A stretch of DNA of 6,970 nt, taken from contig CAYZUC010000131.1 in the NCBI GenBank assembly GCA_964481705.1, forward strand, positions 1 through 6,970. Direction: 5' to 3'. Both the position numbers and the translations under genes were made by a program. This document shows, in pieces, positions 1-6,043 of the stretch. The notes under the pieces are model-generated. The model saw only the letters and a list, made by a program, of their open reading frames with translations, was not told the origin of the DNA and did no database searches. Every line of letters starts with the position of its first letter. Position 1 is the first letter of the stretch. This stretch comes from CAYZUC01 sp964481705. Its GTDB lineage: Bacteria; Bacillota; Clostridia; Lachnospirales; Lachnospiraceae.

Positions 1-126
1 GTGTTGCATACATTCCCCGAATGCAATCTTGAAAATTTGTACTGTATCTTCAGAAAATTTAATCTGGAAACGTTCGGTTGTTTTCACATTATCCTTATAG
101 GAGACTTTGATTTCCTGTATCTTTTC
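1..126 (-). CDS. RadC/JAB-domain-like protein, N-terminal fragment, runs off left edge; start unclear
   Basis: Reading the minus strand from 126 to 1 gives 42 uninterrupted codons. The peptide includes EIKVSYKDNVKTTER followed by a SEDTVQIFKIAF stretch. From memory this resembles the N-terminus of Bacteroidota RadC-like JAB-domain proteins (the pattern EI-VSYK...SER-KI--SEDAY-I), which precedes the metalloprotease-fold JAB domain; that part would lie left of the window. RadC-like proteins have no settled function and are frequent near mobile elements. Oddly, an in-frame TAG stop lies at 129-127 and no ATG lies between it and the edge-side coding sequence. The only in-frame candidates are a rare ATA codon (120-118) or a GTG (87-85), and the GTG would remove the EIKVSY segment. 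The gene may use an unusual start or be a decayed copy. A plus-strand frame over the same bases is less protein-like. The assignment rests on remembered family patterns and a short segment. Confidence 0.5.
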
Positions 127-325
127 CTAAAAATTAGTGGAGAAATGACTTTAATATTAAGAGAATGGCAAAGTAGGAATTTTTACTATGCACAGAATAT
201 TGATTCTTTATTTTTAGGAACGATGTAATTATGGACAGCATGCTGATAATAAGGATGCATAAAAATATAAAGTTTAACAAATCAAGAAAATTGACGACAA
301 TGTGTCAGCAAGTTACTTTTGAAGC

Positions 326-340
326 AATGTATAATACATT
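326..340. promoter_or_regulatory. Short perfect palindrome, possible operator
   Basis: AATGTAT and ATACATT are perfect 7-nt inverted arms around a single A. The site lies about 50 nt upstream of the candidate -7 element, in the intergenic region between divergent genes, a usual position for a dimeric repressor or activator site. The composition is almost purely A/T, so a chance match is quite possible. No regulator gene is seen in the window. Confidence 0.22.
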
Positions 341-392
341 TATAATCAAAGTAAGAACCACGGATAAATTTCTAATTATTCATATAAATTAT

Positions 393-400
393 TATTTTTG
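393..400 (+). promoter_or_regulatory. Candidate Bacteroidota -7 promoter element for the operon
   Basis: TATTTTTG matches the Bacteroidota primary-sigma -7 consensus TAnnTTTG exactly. Transcription would begin near 406-408, leaving a leader of roughly 35 nt before the ATG at 443. I find no convincing -33 TTG-type box at the expected spacing (only AAATTTC-like sequence near 366-372), so the promoter is tentative. The A/T-rich leader, with an A-rich run just before the start codon and no Shine-Dalgarno, fits Bacteroidota translation initiation. Confidence 0.42.
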
Positions 401-442
401 CATATTAAACATCCTTTATTAAAATTAAAAAAAGATAATATC

Positions 443-1705
443 ATGGACAAGTCGATTTTACAAGAATATCTTAATTTACAGTTTATCCCATTGGATGATG
501 ATAGTGCTTTGGATAAATTGAAAAAGGCGAGTACTGAAATTTCAAAAAAACTGCAAAAAGATAAGTCCAAAATCATTCCATATACATTAGTTGCATTAGA
601 CCCTCAAATTTCTGTAGATAATTCCTCTTTAGCTGAGGTTAAAGAGGTAGTCATTAAGCATTGGTCTGTCTTTGCGACTAAAGCAAGCGATCTCCTTGTT
701 ACATATCTTCGGGCTGTAATTCTAGAAGCATTACAATCCATTTCTGATACCCCACAATTAGCGGGCATCATTTGGCTTACTGGGAGCTGCGCCTTTCCTT
801 ATTATATTTTAGATAGAGAAGCGAGTACGTTAAAATCATGGTTGGAAGGCATTGGCAATATCTACGAACAAGAAGCAGAAAGTCAATGGAATGCATCTGC
901 TAATATCAAATTTGGAAGTCCTGAGCAAGTTACATTAAATGCAACTATTTCAAATTCACAAGTAAGCGCAGAAACTTTTTCTGCTGATTTAAGAGCTGCG
1001 TCAGCTCATACACAATATGGAGGAGAAAATCAATATAATACTCAACAATATAATTATTGGCCAAATTTCTTCTCTACTAGAGCAGGTGAGGGCTTAGCGA
1101 AAGAAATAAATCGAGCATTAGCAGCACAGGGAAATGGACTTAAAAAAGGGCTAGAAGGATATAATACTCAGCTTAATCAATATTTTTCGGGTTTGGGTAA
1201 GTATTTTGAAGATATCTCTAAACAAATGATTGTAGGGACTCAATCTATACAGCGCCACAGTCAGTTACTGTGGATAAAGGAAGCATTATTTTCCGTCGGA
1301 CAAAAGATAAGTTATCGTGATGTTCCTAAATCGGATTTGCCTTTTGTGTTAGCAAAAGATATGCAAAGCCTAATCACTTTCATATACCCTGTTAGTGTTG
1401 ATTTCTTTACGAAGGAAATTCTGAGAAATGTTATAACTGATGCTGATGTAAGGCTGTCTTTCTCGAATCTATTGGATGTTAAAAACTTAAAGAGTGTTCA
1501 AAGCATATTGGGCGTACAAAATACAATTGATTCTTCTCGTAAGCCTTTGATTTGTTATATCCAGCGATTGGTTTCCAATCAAACTACTATCGAGAAAATG
1601 GAAAACGAAACAGGAATAAAACCGGAGAGCGAGATTTCTTTGACTGATTTTACTGTTTATTTATTACATGACTTGCAATCTGTCAGATTATCAATCCTAA
1701 AATAA
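443..1705 (+). CDS. GASH-like all-helical component of a GTPase-associated conflict system
   Basis: This 420-residue protein is the first gene of the operon. I chose the ATG at 443; a TTG 15 codons upstream (398) keeps the frame open but overlaps the candidate -7 element and adds only a Lys-rich tail. There is no signal peptide or clear transmembrane segment, so it is probably cytosolic. The composition suggests mostly helices: residues 1-45, 62-148 and 215-420. A polar Ser/Thr/Ala/Asn-rich stretch (about 150-190) and a Gln/Asn/Tyr-rich tract (191-208) separate the two helical halves. Motifs ALDP (51-54), LLWIKEALFS (275-284), SYRDVP (290-295) and YPVSVDFF (315-322) match my memory of the GASH family (GTPase-associated system helical protein), and the neighbours are those expected for GASH. 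No catalytic motif is visible. Its molecular role is unknown; a helical partner or adaptor of the two downstream GTPases is inference. The next gene begins 7 nt downstream. Confidence 0.68.
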   Translation: MDKSILQEYLNLQFIPLDDDSALDKLKKASTEISKKLQKDKSKIIPYTLVALDPQISVDNSSLAEVKEVVIKHWSVFATKASDLLVTYLRAVILEALQSISDTPQLAGIIWLTGSCAFPYYILDREASTLKSWLEGIGNIYEQEAESQWNASANIKFGSPEQVTLNATISNSQVSAETFSADLRAASAHTQYGGENQYNTQQYNYWPNFFSTRAGEGLAKEINRALAAQGNGLKKGLEGYNTQLNQYFSGLGKYFEDISKQMIVGTQSIQRHSQLLWIKEALFSVGQKISYRDVPKSDLPFVLAKDMQSLITFIYPVSVDFFTKEILRNVITDADVRLSFSNLLDVKNLKSVQSILGVQNTIDSSRKPLICYIQRLVSNQTTIEKMENETGIKPESEISLTDFTVYLLHDLQSVRLSILK

Positions 1706-1712
1706 GTAACTA

Positions 1713-2678
1713 ATGGATGAGATAAAAGGTAGATGTAAAAACCCAGATTGTCAAGCCCATATAACAGGAAAATGTTATGAGCATAATGATAGTTTGGACA
1801 TTTGTCCAAACTGGATTGCTAAATCTGCTGCAGCTAAAGCTAAAAAGAAAAAAATCGACACGATTTCTACTTTTACATGGACAGGAGAAGCAATAACCCC
1901 AGACACATTAAACATCGTTAGTCAACGGTCTAACCCCATAATCATTGCATCTGTTGGAAATGTTGATGCAGGGAAGACATCCTATTTTGCGATGCTCTAT
2001 CTTTTATTTTTGAATGGTCATAAACTGGATGATTACCAGTTCGCAGGGTCACTAACACTCACAGCATGGGATAGGTTGGCCGATAAATTGAGATACAACA
2101 AGGGAGCTGTAGAGTTTCCTGCACCAACACCCAGTAACCCCGACTACTATCATCTACTCCATTTAGCTTTAAAGAAAGGCTCTAAATTGCATGATATAGT
2201 ATTGGCAGATGCTTCCGGTGAGATTTTTAAATTATGGGCAGATAATAAGAATGATGAAAATGCAGAAAATGCAAGGTGGATCCATAAGAATGCCAGTGCA
2301 TTTTTGTTATTCATAGATTGTGAAGCTCTCGAGACAAGAAAAGCGATTGCAAGAGCTGAAATATTAGACATTGCAAATAGGTTAGTTGAAGATTTAGGAA
2401 ATCGTACTGTAGCTATTGTTTGGTCAAAAGCTGACAGGATTAATCATGTTCATGATAAATTAAAAGAACAAATAAGAAAGAGGCTTAAAGATATATTTCG
2501 AGATAGTTATGAAGAATTTATGGTGACCAATTATCCAAATATTGACCCTGAGAAACTTTGTCATGAAAACAATTTGAAAACTTTAAACTGGTTACTAAAT
2601 CAAACTACGCAACCGTCAAATATTGTTCCTGAGTTAGAAATAACAAGTAAGGACGATGTTTTTCTAAACTACAAATGA
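1713..2678 (+). CDS. P-loop GTPase of TRAFAC/double-GTPase type with N-terminal four-cysteine cluster
   Basis: This 321-residue protein is the first of two consecutive GTPases. Residues 8-31 hold Cys8, Cys13, Cys21 and Cys31, ending in CPNW, a plausible zinc-binding knuckle. A Lys/Ala-rich linker follows (36-48). The GTPase core starts at about residue 74. It has G1/Walker A GNVDAGKTS (82-90), with a hydrophobic strand before it (IIIASV); G3 DASGE (166-170, D-x-x-G) after strand DIVLA; and G4 SKAD (238-241) after strand TVAIVW, which supports guanine specificity. The G1 resembles the GHVD-x-GK loop of translation-factor-class GTPases. The family fit is the double-GTPase (DO-GTPase) proteins found next to GAP1 and GASH; I believe type 2 but cannot confirm it. 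The likely role is a nucleotide-dependent switch or sensor in the complex (inference). The ATG follows the upstream stop by 7 nt, and the next gene starts 4 nt after this stop, so the genes are probably co-transcribed and translationally linked. Confidence 0.83.
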   Translation: MDEIKGRCKNPDCQAHITGKCYEHNDSLDICPNWIAKSAAAKAKKKKIDTISTFTWTGEAITPDTLNIVSQRSNPIIIASVGNVDAGKTSYFAMLYLLFLNGHKLDDYQFAGSLTLTAWDRLADKLRYNKGAVEFPAPTPSNPDYYHLLHLALKKGSKLHDIVLADASGEIFKLWADNKNDENAENARWIHKNASAFLLFIDCEALETRKAIARAEILDIANRLVEDLGNRTVAIVWSKADRINHVHDKLKEQIRKRLKDIFRDSYEEFMVTNYPNIDPEKLCHENNLKTLNWLLNQTTQPSNIVPELEITSKDDVFLNYK

Positions 2679-2682
2679 CCTT

Positions 2683-3504
2683 ATGGAACAAAATACATCT
2701 ATCATAATCATTGGTCAGCCAGGAACTTCAAAAACCACCTACCTATCACAATTGGTTCTACAAGTAGATGGCAAAAAGAAAGCAATCAAATTCAGAAATA
2801 AGCCTGATGATCTTTCTGTTTTAAAAGATGCCATTACTCAACTAAGAAGTGGTCAAGAAGTCCAAGCTACACCTTCAGATAACAATGATACGATCAAACT
2901 TCCGCTATCTATAGATGGTAATGAAGTCGATTTAATATGTCCCGATTATGCAGGTGAACAGATTTCTAATTTACTTGAATCACGTGAGATCGATGCAAAA
3001 TGGATTGATTTGATTGTAAATAGTAATGCATGGATTATTTTTGTTCGACCGACACAATTGGTGGTTTCGTATGATATAAGCACGAAAAGTATTCAAGAAG
3101 CAGAAGCGGTAAAGCAACCAAGCGATGCAGATTTTCAAATTTCAGACCAATCAAACCTTATAGAACTATTGCAAATCTTGAGACATTATAAAAAGTTAAC
3201 AGTGCAACAGAAGACAAAGGTTCCAAAATTGTTAGTAACATTTACATGTTGGGATGAATTGGATGGGAATGCTACTCCATTAGAATATGTCCAAAAACAG
3301 CTTCCGCTATTTTACGAATATATCGCTAACAATTGGAATGAGGATTCCTTTTCGTATGCAGGTCTTTCCGCCCAAGGAGGAAAAATAACTGAAGTGAGAG
3401 AAAATTATGAAATATTTGGCCCGGAGGAATCCGCATATATAGTTGAACAAAATGGTGGTGATAAGGTGCCTGACTTGTCATTACTTATAACAAAAGTTCT
3501 GTAA
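2683..3504 (+). CDS. Second, divergent P-loop GTPase (double-GTPase partner)
   Basis: This compact 273-residue protein opens directly with strand SIIIIG and a P-loop GQPGTSKTT (11-19). The usual Gly before the catalytic Lys is Ser16, while Lys17 and Thr18 are kept. G3 is PDYAGE (87-92, D88-x-x-G91) after strand EVDLIC. A hydrophobic strand AWIIFVRP (116-123) follows. The expected G4 position is TCWDEL (188-193), which keeps the Asp (191) but lacks the N/T-K of NKxD. G5-like LSAQGG lies at 228-233 (SA at 229-230). About residues 124-180 form an insert containing a charged helix. The pattern matches the second GTPase of DO-GTPase pairs (I believe type 1). Because the G4 is weak, nucleotide specificity and hydrolysis are uncertain; it could be a slow or nucleotide-sensing partner of the upstream GTPase (inference). 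The start is 4 nt after the previous stop, and the next start is 1 nt after this stop. Confidence 0.8.
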   Translation: MEQNTSIIIIGQPGTSKTTYLSQLVLQVDGKKKAIKFRNKPDDLSVLKDAITQLRSGQEVQATPSDNNDTIKLPLSIDGNEVDLICPDYAGEQISNLLESREIDAKWIDLIVNSNAWIIFVRPTQLVVSYDISTKSIQEAEAVKQPSDADFQISDQSNLIELLQILRHYKKLTVQQKTKVPKLLVTFTCWDELDGNATPLEYVQKQLPLFYEYIANNWNEDSFSYAGLSAQGGKITEVRENYEIFGPEESAYIVEQNGGDKVPDLSLLITKVL

Positions 3505-3505
3505 A

Positions 3506-6043
3506 GTGAAAGTAATAATACATCAAGCATTATGCGGTGAGAATGAAGATGATAAAAGTAGTGGATTCTCATTGTTAAAGACGACTTTGGAAGACAAAAC
3601 TCTTGCAAAGAAAATTTTGCCGAAGACAAACTTGGCAGATTTACCATCATCTGGCATCAATTGGATTCCTGCCATTAGAGGTTTTATGATTGAGAATCAC
3701 TACTTAATATTAAAAACATATCCAGATAATTCATCAAAAGTCCGAATAGGAAGATTGTTTTCTCATGTTTTAATAATAGATAAAGATGATGTTGGTAAAG
3801 TCCATGACCTCTCAGTCTTGTTTGATCATTTTGAAGATGAGATAAATAAAGATTTAGACATTGCTCCCATTGAATACTATCCGGATAATCATTCTTCGGC
3901 AAGTTACACATCAAGAGAAAAAAAAGTAGCTCAAGGAATTATCAGTAATAAAAGAAATTTCATTTGGATTGGTCAATCCGGATTTGAAGATTTGATTGGT
4001 AAAATATGGAGAGGGTTTGACAATGACACCCGATGTAAGTTGAATTTCGGAATACAGTTTAATCCTGCCCAAGTGAACATAGATGAATTCAACATACTTG
4101 CAACACCTGAAAATATTGCTATACAGTGGAGAAATAAAACATTGTTTTATCTGATCGAACCACAAGAACCGGATACAAACCTATCATTGGCTGCAAAATC
4201 CATTCTTGGAGATGATGAGGCAAAAGCACAATTAAGAGATTTTGGCAATAAAATAGAAGCCATAAACCCTTCCATTGAGCATTTGAAAACATGGGAATGG
4301 TGTATCAAAGCAACAGAAAACATTGAAAAGGAGCGAGGATATAAATTTGCAGATGTCATACAACTACTTATACTTATATGTGTATATAGCAAGGATATGA
4401 ATAAGGGTGATATATTTAAGCAAAGAACATTAGGTGTTTTAATTGATTTGCTAAAAGATACATCTGATATTTCTGAAATACTCTCTCTAAGAGATGTTGA
4501 TTTTACCGCTATAAAAAATGCCAATACTATACTTCAACAGGCTTTTACTGAATGGTGTGACAAGTATTTGTTTAATGAGAAGTTCAACAAATATAATCCT
4601 TGTTTTTCTATTGTTGATAAATTATCTGATACGAAACAAACAAGCGTATGGTGGAGAGAGTCTGTAAAAGAGATTTTGGCTAATAAGTTTAGTCATTGGG
4701 AAAAGAATTATGCCAAAATTTGTTGGCTATGGTTTAATAAAGAATCTAAAGCATTTGATATTCTATTTTCATTTATTACCGAAAAGAATAAACAAATTGA
4801 AAATGATTTAATAGAGACATTTCCTAGTAATATATCAACAGACCTGTTGCCTAATATTGCTTCATTTGCAGCAAAGAAGAAATGCTATAAATTACATGCT
4901 GTTACTATATGTGAACAATATAAAGAAGTGTATGCCGTCCTTTGTCAACAGTTGAAAGTAGATAAAGACGAAAATAGCACAGATGGATTTGAATATATTG
5001 CAAATTATTTTCCAGCATTGGACTTCATTGGAGAAACAGTACATTTAAATGATGAAAGATTATGGGCAATCTCAGGACGGATGCTATCCAAAATAAATTT
5101 CCTAGAAAGGCTCGATATTTCTCATTACGGCTGGCATAAAATAATATGCAATGCTCTACTACAAGGCACACCAATTCAAGCTTTATTTAAGCACCCTAAT
5201 TTTTTAGTTTATAATACATTAGATGCATTATTGCAAGGCAATGAGGTTCCTGAAGAAGTTTGGCGAATAATGGTAAAAAATCAACTTACGGATATTTACG
5301 AATATGAACAACGGAAAGAGGCGTGGGGTATTTTGCCATCACATATCAAGAAAGATTTTTTGCAAGCGACTGCATTTACCTATATAAGATCAGACAACAA
5401 TAATGCAAACCTCGAAAAAGATTTATATGATTATTTGAATGAGATTACCTTTTTACAAGATTATTTCGATCAAAACAAACGAAACTTGTCTGCCATATTA
5501 CATTTGTTTGATAAGATCAATGTTACAAATCAAAAATTACTAGCAAACTTTATATATGGATATAATGAACAGTTACCCAAATTGGATGCTATTTTTTTAG
5601 GTAAACTCGTTCACAAAAAAAAATGGGAAAGATGCGCGGAAAATATTTACGAAAAATCTAAATGTAATACTTCATATAGAGTTGCTCTCCAAGAATGCCA
5701 ATCACTGTTGGGATTATTTATTCGGTTGCATATTAGCTTTTCAGGGTGGTTTACAAGCATCGTTATAACTCAAGACGAATGGTGGGAAGCTCTTTACAAA
5801 ATTGCTTGTGATTTATTTCCCAAAGGGCCTAATGAGGAAGACCTATGGGAAAAAGCAGATGGGAAAACAAGTGAGTTGCATCTCAATACTACAGGCGAGG
5901 ACGCCTGGAGAAAGGCTCTTGCAAAGCTAAGAAAAGGAGGCTGTAAAGATATTACCATCTCAAAGTTATTAAAAGCAATGAAGGACAAATATTACATCAA
6001 TGAAGAATTAAATAATTTAATAGAGTTATATAAGAAAATATGA
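3506..6043 (+). CDS. GAP1-like GTPase-associated protein with C-terminal EAD1
   Basis: This 845-residue protein starts at GTG. An in-frame TAA at 3488-3490 and no ATG before it make GTG 3506 the only start that keeps the N-terminal motif; the next Met is about residue 61. Residues 1-220 fit the GAP1 N-terminal domain: opening strand VIIHQALCGE (3-12), FSLL (21-24), R-x-GRLFSHVLIID (80-92) and a KLNFGIQF strand (178-185). Residues 230-750 form a long helical middle region with many Trp and Leu residues, expected to be the GAP1 scaffold, and no catalytic motif is seen. The C-terminus (about 757-845) is an EAD1 with LFPKG (770-774), LWEKADG (780-786), LHLN (791-794) and W801, plus an extra helical tail from about 812. 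EADs are predicted death-fold-like recruitment domains joining sensors to effectors. The next gene's EAD1 aligns with it, implying direct recruitment (inference). Its TGA overlaps the next ATG (ATGA). Confidence 0.82.
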   Translation: MKVIIHQALCGENEDDKSSGFSLLKTTLEDKTLAKKILPKTNLADLPSSGINWIPAIRGFMIENHYLILKTYPDNSSKVRIGRLFSHVLIIDKDDVGKVHDLSVLFDHFEDEINKDLDIAPIEYYPDNHSSASYTSREKKVAQGIISNKRNFIWIGQSGFEDLIGKIWRGFDNDTRCKLNFGIQFNPAQVNIDEFNILATPENIAIQWRNKTLFYLIEPQEPDTNLSLAAKSILGDDEAKAQLRDFGNKIEAINPSIEHLKTWEWCIKATENIEKERGYKFADVIQLLILICVYSKDMNKGDIFKQRTLGVLIDLLKDTSDISEILSLRDVDFTAIKNANTILQQAFTEWCDKYLFNEKFNKYNPCFSIVDKLSDTKQTSVWWRESVKEILANKFSHWEKNYAKICWLWFNKESKAFDILFSFITEKNKQIENDLIETFPSNISTDLLPNIASFAAKKKCYKLHAVTICEQYKEVYAVLCQQLKVDKDENSTDGFEYIANYFPALDFIGETVHLNDERLWAISGRMLSKINFLERLDISHYGWHKIICNALLQGTPIQALFKHPNFLVYNTLDALLQGNEVPEEVWRIMVKNQLTDIYEYEQRKEAWGILPSHIKKDFLQATAFTYIRSDNNNANLEKDLYDYLNEITFLQDYFDQNKRNLSAILHLFDKINVTNQKLLANFIYGYNEQLPKLDAIFLGKLVHKKKWERCAENIYEKSKCNTSYRVALQECQSLLGLFIRLHISFSGWFTSIVITQDEWWEALYKIACDLFPKGPNEEDLWEKADGKTSELHLNTTGEDAWRKALAKLRKGGCKDITISKLLKAMKDKYYINEELNNLIELYKKI

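Larger units (their letters stand above)
127..442. other. Non-coding region between divergent genes
   Basis: About 315 nt of very AT-rich sequence separate the minus-strand RadC-like fragment from the plus-strand operon. Short frames exist on both strands, but they have low-complexity Ile/Asn/Lys/Phe composition and no recognisable motif, so I do not call genes. It holds the palindrome at 326-340 and the TAnnTTTG-type element at 393-400. A weaker minus-strand match, TACTTTG at 175-169, could serve the leftward gene but has one base fewer than the consensus. I see no tRNA, no strong terminator hairpin and no long repeat. Confidence 0.6.

Noticed and set aside
1..228. Plus-strand open frame starting with GTG at the left edge
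   Set aside because: It has Phe/Leu/Ile-rich composition without motifs and overlaps the minus-strand frame that reads as a RadC-like N-terminus.
291..335. Sigma-70-style promoter TTGACG ... TATAAT
   Set aside because: The hexamers are 33 nt apart, too far for a -35/-10 pair, and the Bacteroidota primary sigma does not use this consensus.
231..422. Plus-strand 63-codon frame in the intergenic region
   Set aside because: It has Ile/Asn/Lys/Phe-rich composition, no motif and no ribosome-entry context, and it runs through the candidate promoter.
398..442. TTG 398 as the start of the GASH-like gene
   Set aside because: It overlaps the likely -7 element and adds only a basic, low-complexity extension; ATG 443 has a typical A-rich Bacteroidota leader.
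1713..3504. Dynamin-like or STAND/NLR ATPase pair
   Set aside because: Both proteins are too short, lack large helical bundle or repeat regions, and show GTPase-type G3/G4 arrangements rather than STAND ATPase motifs.
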